From: Ziziphus jujuba
Taxonomy: Eukaryota > Streptophyta > Magnoliopsida > Rosales > Rhamnaceae
DNA: 64,000 nt
Assembly: GCF_031755915.1 (NCBI RefSeq)
Contig: NC_083390.1
Coordinates: forward strand, 20,507,501-20,571,500
Direction: 5' to 3'
The notes beneath the pieces were generated by a model. That model saw nothing but the letters and a program-made list of their open reading frames with translations. It was not told where the DNA came from and ran no database searches. This document shows, piece by piece, positions 1 to 11,451 of this stretch. Each line of letters begins with the position of its first letter. Position 1 is the first letter of the stretch. The position numbers and the translations under genes are program-made.

Positions 1-574
1 GAAACCATTTGAAATAAACATTCCCCTAAGCCAAAGCTCTAGTAACATTACAATGGTTATAAACCAAAAGCAGGGGAAACACACTTCACTATGATAGCAT
101 TTCTTTTTAAACACTGATAACACTACAATGTCTGGAATTAATAATTTTTCTAATTACTAGCAAATCACAACACAGAGCAAGCTAAGCAAGGAAGCGAGCA
201 TCAATTCAGGAAAAAGTGTTACTTTTTTTCAAAAGCCAGTGGACCAACTTTCAACAGAAATCAAGTAAACTTTTTTTATTAATATCCTTACACACTGAAT
301 CAAATTGCAGTAGCCCCTACCTCCAGTAAAGTTTTCAGTAATTTTCTAGGCATTTACTCAAGTCAACAATGACATTTTCTAATCAACAACAGGAAAAACT
401 AAAAAATCTTCTATCAGAAACCACAAAAAAAAAAAAAAAAGGAATAAAATACTTTTAAATTTCAATACCTTAAAAACTCTAGTTATAGAATTCTATTATT
501 TCATCAAACATTTTTGCAAGTATTCTTGATTGCAGCTGGGCTAATATAACAGCAAGTTCATACCAGACAGGAGG
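1..574. other. 3' flank shared by the SMP pseudogene segments
   Basis: No gene is seen. The sequence is collinear with about 24977-25610 and 34241-34850, so this is the start of a repeated segment that lies between GlcAT14 remnants and SMP pseudogenes. It contains an A-run near 424 and is cut by the window edge. Confidence 0.6.
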
Positions 575-917
575 CTTATTGTGTTCTCCATTCAAACTGG
601 GTTGATGGTTCTCCATTCGGCTGCTTCGTGTTTGGAGGACCTGAATAACTCCGTGTGATAGCAGTTCTTATAAATGAACTCGGACATGACCTTCACAAAG
701 TAAGCAATACACAAGGCAAAAATGAACCACCCAGGAGGAAGAAGGAAGATGAGGATGAGCAAATTCAAGCAGGCAAAAGATCCAGAAAAGAGCTTAATTT
801 TAGAACTAATCCTAGCTTGATTTGAGTTATGAGGATGAGGTAGCTGTAAGTATGTTTCTGATGCAATATTGACACATAAACAATACCATAGTTTTCATAA
901 TGTGCTTGCAAATGGTG
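575..917 (-). pseudogene. SMP small membrane protein, truncated pseudogene (copy 1)
   Basis: This is a broken member of the SMP family. Read on the minus strand it keeps the middle and C-terminal part, including the hydrophobic stretch around a conserved LGWF-type motif and a tail resembling EHNKPPV. The start codon and first membrane helix are missing. Compared with the copy at 34855-35287, about 120 bases are deleted between two copies of CAAATGGTG, and one copy of that repeat remains at 909-917. It shares with that copy a frameshift just after a His-Tyr codon pair (CATTATGAAAAC), which breaks the second helix. The stop codon found in other copies is changed from TAG to TGG, so reading continues. 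The family assignment rests on alignment to the intact copies in this window. Confidence 0.75.
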
Positions 918-1571
918 ACAACAAACCTTGCGTTTTATATAATCGATGGTATCAGATAGTGTCATTTTCGATACATTGGGCGGGTTTTGAAAACCATCCG
1001 ACATAGAGGTTCTCTGTAGAATTTGACATACGGGGCGGGCGATTTTCAAAACTATTCGGTTTTGGGAGGTCTTCACATAATTTATCTTCAACAAAACTAT
1101 TACAGATAGAGGTTCTTCTCTTTTTTCACATAATTTATCTTCACCCAAATTGAACATCCTTAAGAAGTTATCAAAATATAGGTGGATAAATTATAATTTT
1201 CAAAACCATAAAGGTAAAATATAGCAAAAATAAAATATTAAAAAATTTATCATTCTTTGAAATTTTGAAATTTTTTATCCCTGTAACAATGCACACATAT
1301 GTTCCTTTTTACTTCCAAAATGAAATTGCCATGGAATCCAAAAATAAGAATTAAGATAAAGATGCAATATGAAAATATGGAAAACATGCTTGATCTAGTA
1401 TCCAATAATTTTAAAATAAGAAAAGAACATCCTAGTAATACTAGAATTACTAATTGTGTTTATTTAAATGTTTCTCAAAACAAAATTGTAATTATTTAAT
1501 CAAATCTCAAGAAATGTGATTCTATTTCAATTCATTTCCTTAATTAAAGTTTTGCTTTAGTTGTTTTAGAG
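918..1571. other. Intergenic, duplicated at 35328-35981
   Basis: AT-rich DNA without a supported gene. It is the upstream flank of the SMP pseudogene and is closely matched by the second segment copy. Open frames here (for example 1299-1499) are short and of low complexity. Confidence 0.5.
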
Positions 1572-2102
1572 TTAATTGTATTTTAATATTCTTAACTTTA
1601 AAAATTATGCAATTTAGATCCTTAATTTTTTGACTCAGCAATTTAAACCTTTAATTTTTCAATTTACTGCAATTGGAGCTTTTTTTACTTTTGATTGACA
1701 CAACTTAATAGCAATATACTTATTTTAAACTATGTCAAGTTTTGAATTAAAATATACTAAAGTGTAAAATTTTAAAACTAATTATAAAAATGCATTTTTA
1801 GCATTTTTTTAAAATTAAAATCTAATACAATTTAATATTAGTTTGTGACTTATACCAACTATTTTTAAAAACTAAAGGATATCAAAATGTAAAATTTTAT
1901 AAATAGATTTAATATTTTGCAATTTAATATCTTCTAATTTAAATTTAAATATAGTTTAATAAGATGGTAATTAAAACAATTAGTCAAAAATCAAATAAAG
2001 TTCGAATTATAATTGAAACATTAAGGATATAAATTGATAAGTCAAAAAGTTAAAAATTGAAATTGTAAAAACTGAAAATTAAAAATATTAAAGTGCAATT
2101 AA
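1572..2102. mobile_element. TIR foldback (MITE-like) element
   Basis: The left end starts TTAATTGTATTTTAATATT and the right end, reverse complemented, starts TTAATTGCACTTTAATATT. The similarity continues inward for roughly 100 bases, including a CCTTAATTTTTTGACT-like block on both arms. This fits a non-autonomous DNA transposon of about 530 bp with long imperfect inverted repeats and no coding capacity. No target-site duplication was resolved. A copy sits at the equivalent place in the second segment (35982-36508), so the insertion predates the segmental duplication. Confidence 0.6.
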
Positions 2103-2689
2103 TTTTTATTTTTATATGAGAATGTTACTTATCATGAATAAGTAATATGGCATCACAATATCACTTGTTACCTACAATTTGATAATGGAAGGTGGAAGGT
2201 GATGTTTGTAGCATAAGTCAATTAACTTAAAAAGACTTAAAAAGTACTATTTTTTAAAAAAAATAAAATCAAGTCTCACCAAGGATTGATGTAGAAGGAA
2301 GATTAGGGCAGTGTAGGATCGGTTGGCGAGTTATTTTTAGTTCAGCTTCTTACAGAAGGATATTCTTATTTATTATTATTATTATTATTATTATTTACAT
2401 TTACAAAAGTACACTAATGCAAACCGTGTGAGATAGAAATACCTTTTACAACGGGAGAATTATTATTATTATTGGTTGAAATTTTGAAAAGAGTACTACA
2501 ACATGAGATTTGAGAATCTTTGGAACTTCGTATTTGTCTAAAAACAATAGAAACTTTTTTTTTTTTTAATCACAAAAACAATAGAAACATTAGAATGCGG
2601 ATTTTGTTGCCTCGGAAATGATAAATGGGCCGAACTAGACCATGTACACGCATAGCTTGGCTGATCCAAACGGAAGTTAGGTTTACCGA
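2103..2689. other. Intergenic, TTA-rich microsatellite
   Basis: No gene is seen. It contains a (TTA)n tract at about 2368-2395 and matches 36509-37139. Confidence 0.4.
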
Positions 2690-2940
2690 GTCCGTAATAA
2701 TGAAGAGGCCCAATCCCATGCAGCCTCGCTATTTAACCTTCCCGCCAATAATATCCTTTCCAATTTATTTATGCCACTGAACAGTACACCTTCTAATTGA
2801 TTCTGCAAGCCTCTGCAGCTTGCTCTAAAAGAAGCCTCCAGTCCCTTCCCTCCGACGCCAGAGGCTCGATCCGACTTCCAAATACCTGTCAACAACGTCA
2901 CAGTGAATGGATTGCCCATAAGCACAGGTGCGGCAGGATG
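2690..2940 (+). pseudogene. Exon-like conserved block, unidentified
   Basis: This is a relatively GC-rich block. Plus-strand translation gives a protein-like stretch rich in Pro and Ser, including a PFPPTPEARSDFQI segment and a GLPISTG segment. The same frame is interrupted by TGA at the same position in this copy and in the copy at about 37140-37390. I do not recognise the protein. It may be the 5' exon of a dead gene, or untranslated leader. The minus-strand frame across it (2683-2925) has no recognisable domain and looks like a shadow. Confidence 0.3.
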
Positions 2941-3057
2941 ATGATGAAAGGTTTAGCTTGCCTAAGGTCGAATTAAAAACTATCAGATGCAATTCTCTAC
3001 CATGTTTCGTTCATAGGATTATGCTGTTTAAGATGTTTGTTTTCTACATTGTATATC

Positions 3058-3090
<33 letters not shown>

Positions 3091-3247
3091 TTTTTTTTTT
3101 TTGCTGTCATTCCTTTTGATTTTAGAAAACAGAAGCTTTGTTTAGAAAATTTTGAATATAGGCCTTATATAATGTGTGTGTTTCGTGAGGGATTTTAGTG
3201 GCAAATTTTTGTTCCCATGGTCTGAACTCTGAAGATTAGGTAAAAAG
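2941..3247. other. Intergenic with TA microsatellite, copia target flank
   Basis: Contains (TA)n followed by a T-run at about 3056-3101. It ends at AAAAG (3243-3247), the left copy of the copia target-site duplication. Collinear with 37391-37670. Confidence 0.6.
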
Positions 3248-3838
3248 TGTGAGAGTTTGAGCCCATGTATATGTGAATGATTTAGGCCTCAAAAGGTTTT
3301 GGACTTTTGTTTGTTTCTGTTTTGGAAAAACATTATTTTTAAATAAAATAAAAAGATTTTTAAACGTAGGAAGTTGAGAATTTGAAGGCTTTACAACTCT
3401 TTGTTGTTTGGAGTTGGTTACTTACACGTTCTTTGATAATGTTTCTACAGTTTTTTACCCAAAAAAGAAAAAAAAAAGAAAAAAAAAAGGATTTTTTTTT
3501 TTTTTGGAGTTGAACAAGAGAGAACAAAAAACAGTAGTAAAGGGAAGGGACTCAGATAGTTTGAAGAGAAAAGCTTCAGAGGTGCTGAATCTGAAAGCTT
3601 TTGCAGCCGTTGTATCCTGGGAGACGTTCGTTACAAAACTCCTACCCCGGTGGACGTAAAACGTCTTAAGGACACTGTGGTATCACACAGGCCTCGGTCA
3701 ACCTTTCTAGAAAGCAGATCAAATTCAAGGAACTACAGGTTCTATAATGTTTTAATTATTTTGTATTTGATTTTATTTATTTTGTATTAAATTGTCCACA
3801 TGTATTTACATATATTCACATATTATATGTTTGCAACA
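3248..3838 (+). repeat. 5' LTR of the copia element
   Basis: Starts TGTGAGAG and ends TTGCAACA. It aligns throughout with 9406-9985. Many differences are G in the 3' LTR against A in the 5' LTR, as expected from cytosine deamination. It holds an A-rich tract near 3460-3490 and the shared block near 3540-3660. Confidence 0.9.
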
Positions 3839-4384
3839 ATCTTAAGACGTTTTACAAATTTTATATATGTAAATATAATGTGGAAATTTAAGTTGTTTAT
3901 TATGTTATTGATTGCTATGTATATATTGCATTTTTATGTGTATATATATATTGATTATATATTTCCATATGTGTTTCACTGTTGAAACAAGAGAAAGAAA
4001 AAAAAAATTTATGGGTAATTATTAATTTTATGTTTTTAATCAAAAATTCTTTCCAAAATCGAATTGCCCATAAATTCCTAAACCTTTTGGTCTATTTTTG
4101 GCCATTTTTTGGCCACTGGAAGAGTGAAAAAGAGAAGAAAAATTGATTCTGGACCGTATGACCCGTTTACCAGAGAAACGGGGTCAAAACGACCCGGTTG
4201 AAGGTTGAAGAAGATAGGAAATTAGGGTTTGGGCTGTATCTGAAAGACTGGGCCGGTTCTTTTAATTTTATCGGGTCAGGCCCAGTTATAAAGTCCAGTT
4301 CAGGATAGAACAGGCTACTATTCAACCCAAGACCCAGGCCCGATTGAGATCAAGGCCCAAGAGAAACGACCCAATGGCAAATGC

Positions 4385-4705
4385 GCTAGCCACGTGTCGC
4401 AAGCAGAGAGCGCCACATGTCGATGAGTGACACGGGTCTCCTTCTTGGAAGGCCACGTTTCATGCTTGGACAGTCCACGTGTCGACCTGTTACAGGTAAC
4501 ACGTGTCTGTTTCTACTAGTGACACGTGTCAAAATAGTGCCAACAAGATCACCACGTGACATATCCACGTCAGTAGAGTGATGACGTGGTATAGTGCCAC
4601 ATCAGCACATGATTATGTGGCATGTTGCCATGTCAGCAGATTGATGATGTGGCAGTTGCCACATCAGCCCTAGCTGCCACATGGCACGCCAGCAGAGTGA
4701 CACAT
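4385..4705. promoter_or_regulatory. Array of CACGTG / CCACATCAGC motifs in the copia leader
   Basis: The untranslated leader before gag carries a dense diverged array of short motifs. Five perfect CACGTG G-boxes lie at 4391-4396, 4476-4481, 4500-4505, 4523-4528 and 4553-4558. They are followed by variants (CCACGTCAG, GACGTGG, CCACATCAGC, GCCATGTCAGCA) every 20-30 bases to about 4700. The core is palindromic, so both orientations occur. G-boxes bind bZIP and bHLH factors in plants. Whether this array acts as an enhancer here is inference; it could also be a decayed tandem repeat. Confidence 0.6.
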
Positions 4706-4940
4706 ATGAATAGTACTGATGAATAGTGACTATGAATAGTATTTTTGGGTGTATACAGTAATTTTTGTGATGTATTCAAAAACCCTAAAAATCACTTTTT
4801 TGTGTGTTTTCCTTATGGAAATTTCTTATAATTATTTTCTTAATATAGAAAATAATAACTAATTGATTTCTGTTGTGTGATGTTACAGAAATGGCAAATG
4901 GAGACAACAGGACTGTGTCACTCATACTTCTGGAATTCAG

Positions 4941-5763
4941 ATGCCTCCTTCTGCTAGTCATGCAGAAAAACCTGAGGAGTTTAATGGAGCAAACTTCAAA
5001 AGGTGGCAGCAGAAGATGCTATTTTACTTGACCACCCTCAGACTTACGCGGTACTTGACTGATGATGTGCCACCCAATAATGAAGAGAGTGATAAGGAGA
5101 CTTTCATGACGGTGGATGCATGGAATAATTCCGATTACTTATGTCGGAATTATGTCCTGAATGGCCTGTCTGATGGCTTATCTGATGCCCTGTATGGTGT
5201 ATACTGTGGCACGAAATCGGCTAAGGAGTTGTGGGAAACACTAGACCGTAAGTATAAGACCGAGAATGCGGGTTCAGGAAAATTTATTACAGGTCGATTC
5301 TTGGACTACATGATGGTGAATGTGAAGCCAATAATGAATCAAGTACATGAGTTGCAAGTGCTGATTCAGGAAATACTTGCTGAAGGGATGATAATGAATG
5401 AAGCATTACAAGTGGCTTGTATGATTGAGAAGATACCTCCGAGTTGGAGTGACTTCAAGAATTATCTGAAGCACAAGAGAAAGGAGATGGATATGGAGGC
5501 TCTTATTAGCAAGCTTCGTATAGAAGATGACAATAGAAAATCTGATAAGAGAACTTCAAAGGCCGTGTTGAAGGCTAATGTTGTGGAGCATGGTCAGGGC
5601 TCCAAGAATAAGAAGCAAATTGGAAAAGTTTCTAAGCTGGGACCAAAAGAAGGAATCTCCAAGAAAGCCAAATTTTAAGGTAGGTGCTTCAACTGTGACA
5701 AAATGGCTCACAGAGCTACTGAATGTAGGCTGCCAAAGAGAAAGAGGAACCAGGCACAGTTGA
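4941..5763 (+). pseudogene. gag: copia Gag (capsid and zinc knuckle), interrupted
   Basis: The first 245 codons (4941-5678) match the copia-type gag polypeptide: an N-terminal KPEEFNGANFKRWQQKM segment, a central KELWETLDRKY motif and a basic C-terminus. An in-frame TAA at 5676-5678 ends it. The same frame continues directly into a CX2CX4HX4C zinc knuckle (residues CFNCDKMAHRATEC), so the stop is a mutation and not the natural end. The knuckle normally binds the element's RNA inside the virus-like particle. The start ATG at 4941 is the first one upstream of the conserved N-terminal motif. Confidence 0.85.
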
Positions 5764-6962
5764 TAGAGGACATCACTAAAAAGGTTGATGATATTGACCT
5801 AAGTGCTGTGATATATGAGGTGAACTTGGTGGGATCTAATCCTAGAGAGTGGTGGATAGATACTGGTGCGACCCGCCACGTGTGTTCGGATAGGAGTATG
5901 TTCACTTCCTTCGAACCGAAGAAGAATGGGGAGAAGCTGTTTATGGGTAACTCTGCTACCTCAGAAATCCAAAGTGAAGGCAAAGTAATCCTGAAGATGA
6001 CCTCAGGGAAAGAGCTGACTCTAAATAATGTATTATATGTTCCAGACATTCGCAAGAATCTGGTATCTGGATCGCTGCTGAGCAAATATGATTTTCGCTT
6101 AGTGTTTGAGTCAGATAAGGTTATTTTGTCCAAATTTGGGATGTTTGTGGGAAATGGCTATGTAGTCAATGGTTTATTTAAACTGAATGTAATGACTGTA
6201 AAGCCTAAAGAAATGAATAAAGCTAGTAGTTCTTCTGTTTACTTGCTTGAGTCTTCCATTTTATGGTATGGTAGACTAGGACATGTTAATTTTAATTCTC
6301 TGCGGAGATTAATTAACTTAAATCATATTCCCACATTTGAAATTGATTCCAATCATAAGTGTGAAACTTGTGTGGAAGCAAAATTAACGAGGTCATCATA
6401 TCAAACAATTGATAGAAATAACGAACCTTTGGATTTAATACATAGTGATATATGTGATTTAAAATTCGCACCGACTAGAGGTGGTAATAAGTATTTTATC
6501 ACCTTTATCGATGATAGCACGAAATACTGCTATGTATACTTGCTTAAAAGCAAGGATGAGGCTATAGAGAAATTTATTCTCTATAAAATGGAAGTTGAGA
6601 ATCAATTCAACATGAAAGTTAAAGTGATCAGAAGTCATCGTGGTGGAGAGTATGTAACTGCTTTTGGAGAGTATTGTGCTTAACATGGCATAATACATGA
6701 AGCTACTCCACCATATTCACCACAATCAAATGGTGTGCCTGAACGGAAAAATAGAATCTTGAAAGAAATGATGAATGCAATGTTGATAAGTTTTGGAGTA
6801 CCTCAGAACTTGTGGGAAAAAGCCATTTTGTTGGCAAATGACCTTTTAAATAAGGTGCCCCGGAAAGATAAGGTAAAGACACCTTATGAGGTATGGAAGA
6901 GAAGACAACCCTCCTACAAATATTTACAAGTGTGGGAGTCTCTAGCTAAAGTAGTAGTATAG
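5764..6962 (+). pseudogene. pol: copia protease and integrase region, broken
   Basis: Continues in the gag frame. Protease is marked by WWIDTGATRHV (catalytic DTG) near 5850-5880. The pre-integrase zinc finger follows (LGHVNF, then KCETC), then the integrase core with LIHSDICD and FIDDSTKYC. The second catalytic Asp, in the normally invariant RSDRGGEY motif, is His here (CAT at 6636-6638), which should abolish strand transfer. TAA at 6681-6683 replaces a sense codon; the same frame resumes with PPYSPQSNGVPERKNR. After VWESLAKVVV the frame is lost near 6958-6964. Integrase would otherwise insert the cDNA. Confidence 0.9.
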
Positions 6963-8133
6963 GTCCCAAAACTGTTGATTGTATCTTCATAGGATATGCA
7001 CAAAATAGTAGTGCATATCGATTTCTTGTGTATAGGTCAAAAATTTTTGATATACACAAGAACACAATAATGGAATTGAGAAATGCAACATTTTTTGAAC
7101 ACATTTTCCATATAAAGTGGAAGAAGGACCTAGTACGTCTAAACGAACTTATGATACTATTTATGATGATAATCATGATAGTGATCAAGAACAAGAAACT
7201 GAAGTTGAGCTTAGACGTAGCAAGAGAGTAAGAACTGAAAATTCCTACGGTCCGAATTTTCTTACTTATATGCTAGAAAGTGAACCTCAAAGCTTCCAAG
7301 AGGGCATAAATTCTCCTGAAGTGAATTTATGGAAAGAAGCGGTTAAAAGTGAAATTGATTCCATCCTGTAGAATCACACTTAGGAGTTGGTAGATCTTCC
7401 TTCAGTTTGTAAACCTTTGGGTTACAAATGAATTTTTAAAAGGAAGATGAAAGCAGATGAAACAATAGATAAATACAAGGCAAGGCTTGTAATTAAGGGA
7501 TACAATCAAAAAGAAGGCCTTGATTATTTTGACACTTATTCTCCAGGAATGAGGATAAATTCCATAAGGATGGTACTGGCAATCACAGCATTACGGGATC
7601 TTGCAGTACATCAAATGAATGTGAAAATAGCTTTTCTTAATGGAGATCTAGAGGAAAAGATCTACATGGAGCAACCTGAGGGTTTCAGTGCTCCAGGACA
7701 AGAAAAGAAAGTCTGTAGATTGGTAAAATCCTTATATGGACTTAAACAAGCTCCAAAGCAATGGCATCAAAAATTTGATAATGCCATGCTAAAAGATGGG
7801 TTCAAAATAAATGAATGTGACAAGTGTATCTATGTAAAAGATACAGAGAATGGATATGTCATTCTATGTTTGTATGTAGATGACATACTCATAGTAGGTA
7901 GTGATGACAATATGGTCCGAACTACAAAAGTCATGTTAAATTCTAAATTTGACATGAAAGATATAGGGCTTGCAGATGTGATTTTAGGTATGAAAATCAC
8001 GAGAACTTCAAATGGAATCATTCTTAGTCAAACTCATTATGTAGATAAAATACTGGCTAAGTTTAGTAATGATGATACTAGTATAGCCAGAACGCCCATA
8101 GATATGAGTTTACACTTATCCATAAATAAATGA
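6963..8133 (+). pseudogene. pol: copia reverse transcriptase region, broken
   Basis: The segment first resumes in another frame with a KTVDCIFIGYAQNS stretch typical of the integrase C-terminus. An acidic linker with an RRSKRVR motif follows, then the reverse transcriptase. Conserved blocks include KARLVIKGYNQKEGLDYF, VHQMNVKIAFLNGDL, LVKSLYGLKQAPKQWHQKF and the catalytic LYVDDILIVG (YVDD codons at 7873-7884). Stops at 7369-7371 (TAG), 7381-7383 (TAG, where Trp is expected), 7429-7431 (TGA, where Trp is expected) and 8131-8133 (TGA) break the frame. Catalytic residues are present but no continuous protein is possible. Confidence 0.92.
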
Positions 8134-8830
8134 GAAGGTGTATCTCAAGTGGAATATGCTAGGGTGATTGGAAGTCTGATGTACTTGATGAATTGTACTA
8201 GACCAGACCAGACTTAGCCTACGCAATAAATAGACTAAGTAGATACACGAGTAATCCAAATGCAGATCATTGGAGAGGGATCGTTAGAGTACTAAGATAT
8301 CTACGATACACTCGTGAATACGGAATGCACTATACAAGATATCCTGTTGTATTAGAAGGATACAGTGATACAAATTGGATATCAGATATAAAGGATTCAA
8401 AATCCACTAGTGGCTATGTGTTCACATTAGCAGGTGTAGCTGTGACATGGAAGTCCTCAAAACAAACTGTGATAGCTCGATCCACTATGGAATCCGAGTT
8501 TATTGCTTTGGATAAATGTGGTGAAGAGGCAGAATGGCTACGCCAATTTTTAGAGGACATTCCGAGGTGGCCTATACCTGTGCCAGCAATAAGTTTACAT
8601 TGTGATAGCCAATCTATGATTGGCAGGGCACAGAATATTATGTATAATGGAAAGTCTAGACACATTCGTCGTAAACATAATTCAATTAGACAATTAATCT
8701 CAACTGGAGTTATTTCAATAGACTATGTGAAGTCAAAAGATAACATGCGGATCAGCTAACCAAAGGGTTAAATAGAGAACTAGTTGAGAAGTCATCAAGG
8801 GGAATGGGATTGAAGCCCGTGAATAAAGTC
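8134..8830 (+). pseudogene. pol: copia RNase H region, broken
   Basis: After the TGA at 8131 the frame continues through EYARVIGSLMYL. A tandem duplication of CCAGA at 8203-8212 then shifts it. The RNase H domain is readable from 8325 ([32 protein letters not shown]). The final KH-DIR-like motif reads KHNSIR, so the usual last acidic residue looks lost. One G is missing near 8746, where the element would normally read [11 protein letters not shown]; this shifts the C-terminal tail out of frame. RNase H normally degrades the RNA strand during cDNA synthesis. Confidence 0.88.
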
Positions 8831-9405
8831 AATACGATGGAAACCCAACCTAGTTGACTGGAGAACCCAAGATCTAGGTTCAATGGGCAACTCAATTGTA
8901 AAGACTAGTATGGATCACTGTAGGGGGTTAATCCTCTGCCCATTCCTATGATAAAATAGTGATAGAAAGAGGTTAAGCATAAAAGTATGCTTTTAATGAT
9001 TCCTATAAGTGTGTGTTTAGTAATCTATGCATAGGTATGCTGATTACATAAGAAATAGGAATCACCTATGTGAAAGAGAAGAGTGGCCGCTTCAAAGGAG
9101 AATTGTTTAGGGCACAATTCTTTAGAAACTCTTGCAGAACCAAGGAGGTGTTCAGGGCCAAAATGAACACAACAGTGAGAACTGAAGTGTACCAGAAAGG
9201 AATCATGTGTGGGCTATGTTGTCATTTACACAAAAGACGAAATGGTTCAAAGATATCACTTCTACCATAAGTCAGTAAAGAAAATGTAGTCTCACAAGGG
9301 AAGGTTCAAAGAGTAACATCTACCTATCCTATGCAGGTTCCGACTGTAGAGTTTTACCACCAGAGTCATGGTTGTTTTAGAAGTCAAATCATTCATGTGG
9401 GGGAT
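8831..9405 (+). other. copia 3' untranslated region and polypurine tract
   Basis: Non-coding end of the element between the RNase H tail and the 3' LTR. A short purine-rich run (GTGGGGGA, ending at 9404) lies immediately before the LTR and is the likely plus-strand primer. The small frame at 9070-9270 shows no domain. Confidence 0.65.
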
Positions 9406-9985
9406 TGTTAGAGTTTGGGCCCGTGTATATGTGAACGATTTGGGCCTCAAAAGGTTTTGGGCTTTTGTTTGTTTCTGTTTTGGAAAAACGTTATTTTTGA
9501 ATAAAATAAAAAGATTTTTGAACGTGGGAAGTTGAGAGTTTAAAGGCTTTACAACTCTTTGTTGTTTAGAGTTGGTTATTTACAAGTTCTTTGATAACGT
9601 TTCTACAGTTTTTTACCCAAAAAAAAAAAGAAAAAAAAAAAGGTTTTCTTTTTTGGAGTTGAAAGAGAGAGAACAAAAAACAGTGGTAAAGGGAAGGTAC
9701 TCAGATAGTTCGAAGAGAAAAGCTTCAGAGATGCTGAATCTGAAAGCTTTTGCAGCCGTTATATCCTGGGAGACGTTCGCTACAAAACTCCTGCACCGGT
9801 GGGCGTAAAATGTCTTAAGGACACTGTGGTATCACACAGTCCTCGGTCAACCTTTCTATAAAGCAGATCAGTTTCAAGGACCTACAGGTTCTATAATGTT
9901 TTAATTATTTTGTATTTAATTTTATTTATTTTGTACTAAATTGTCCACATGTATTTACATATATTCACATATTATGTTTGCAACA
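9406..9985 (+). repeat. 3' LTR of the copia element
   Basis: Starts TGTTAGAG and ends TTGCAACA, followed by the right target duplication AAAAG (9986-9990). It is 11 bases shorter than the 5' LTR. Confidence 0.9.
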
Positions 9986-9990
9986 AAAAG

Positions 9991-11451
9991 TAGCTGTATG
10001 TAATAGTTGGATTACCAGAACTTCAAACTAATATAAAGAAAGTTCATACAACTTCATAAATTTTAGTTCTATTAATTTGAATTTAGAAACAATCCCAAAT
10101 ACATCTTAAAATAGTTTGTCATATCTTAAAACTGTGAAAAGGTTACAAAGCACAAAATTTATTGCTAAGGATATCTTCAAGACGCTCACGATTGCCATCT
10201 CATCAAGCATTTGATTAACCATCTTAGCCATCTTCATTACCTTCAAGAAGAACCATAAACACACTAGTGAGTGCAAGCTAACTCATTAAAATTTCATAGC
10301 TTATTTCACATAGTTCTATATACTAAGCTATCAATACTTAGACATAGTTGTGTTTTTTGCAAATCATGCTAGTCATTGTTTGTCCTTCTACGTAATTGCA
10401 TTATGATCCAAAACAGCCAAGCATAAAAATTCTCATTGATGCAGAAGAATAACAGAAAAGAGAAAAGCAACAGAGAGTTAGATAGAATTAAACAGAAAGG
10501 TGGGAGGGAGGAGATGCAAAATATAACTTGAAAAACAAACAAAAACCATAATTAATTATTCTAATGTACAAATCACTACTAAATATTTTCTAACGGATCG
10601 TATAGGTCTTAGGGGTCATATACAGTTATGGTTCACTTAATTTATTCTAAGCGCACAAACTATTGATTAATATTGTACAGAACAGTACATATATGATCCT
10701 GAAAGGTCTCCTTTGCTTTAAAACGTCCTAATTCCTAACGTTGGCCTTTAGATTTTATGCATGAACTTTTAGACTATAAGTTATAACAACAGTTGCGCAA
10801 AAACAATGGAAATCCCAAAAAAACAGGAGCAGAAATTGAGGAACAGAGACATTTGAGTTTTGTTCAAAAGTGAAGTGATTCAACTTTAAACAGAAATTAA
10901 ACCCAAGCAAAATCCACAACTTCATAAAGAAATTAGCTTTCAGAATCAAAATATTAAAATGAATAAACAAAATAATTATTTATTAACATTCTTACACGTG
11001 AAAACGGCTTTGGGTTTTGTTTTCTGGCCAAAGTTCGATAAGGGCGAGAAATTCCCCTGCTAAATGTGCGAATGGCCAGAAAAAGCAAAAGACGAAGTGG
11101 CATATATAGCCCTCCAAAATCAACCTTAACAAGACAAGCATTCCAGAGGCCTTAAGCTAAGTTGAATCATCAAAGACCCCAGGAACAGTGATCAATAGTA
11201 AATTAACTAGCAGGGGTGAAACCAGTATGAGGGCACACCCAACCCAGAACTATATATAATGATATAACGTGATATTATAGATTTAAAATTTAACAATATC
11301 AAACGTATAAGATGTTATTTTAAAGAATACATATATAGTCGTTAAATATGAAAAGTTTATAAAAATCAAGGTCGATAATATCATTTTACCATCAACGATC
11401 AAACGAATAGAAATTTTAAAATCAATATAATAAAAATAAATAAAAAATAAC
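9991..11451. other. Intergenic, collinear with 37680-39025
   Basis: Continuation of the host segment interrupted by the copia element. It is closely similar to 37680-39025 and no gene is supported. Short frames (10755-10970) have no recognisable protein. Confidence 0.5.

Larger units (their letters stand above)
3248..9985 (+). mobile_element. Ty1/copia LTR retrotransposon, degenerate full-length
   Basis: An element of about 6.7 kb with two LTRs (3248-3838 and 9406-9985), each beginning TG and ending CA, flanked by the 5-bp duplication AAAAG (3243-3247 and 9986-9990). The internal order gag, protease, integrase, reverse transcriptase, RNase H is diagnostic of Ty1/copia. Coding is broken by stops at 5676, 6681, 7369, 7381, 7429 and 8131, a lesion near 6958, a 5-bp duplication at 8203-8212 and a lost base near 8746, so it cannot encode a working polyprotein. 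No standard initiator-Met tRNA primer site (TGGTATCAG) is visible just after the 5' LTR. The paralogous segment near 37660-37690 lacks the element, so it arrived after the segmental duplication. The two LTRs differ at many sites, mostly transitions, so it is not recent. Confidence 0.95.

Noticed and set aside
765..1157. 130-residue open frame on the minus strand
   Set aside because: It is a composite: the flank of an SMP pseudogene plus an out-of-frame piece. The SMP reading lies in other frames.
5708..6133. 141-residue frame antisense to copia protease
   Set aside because: Shadow of the pol frame; the sense strand shows protease and integrase motifs.
9070..9270. 66-residue frame in the copia 3' region
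   Set aside because: No similarity to envelope-like or other accessory proteins and no coding signature.
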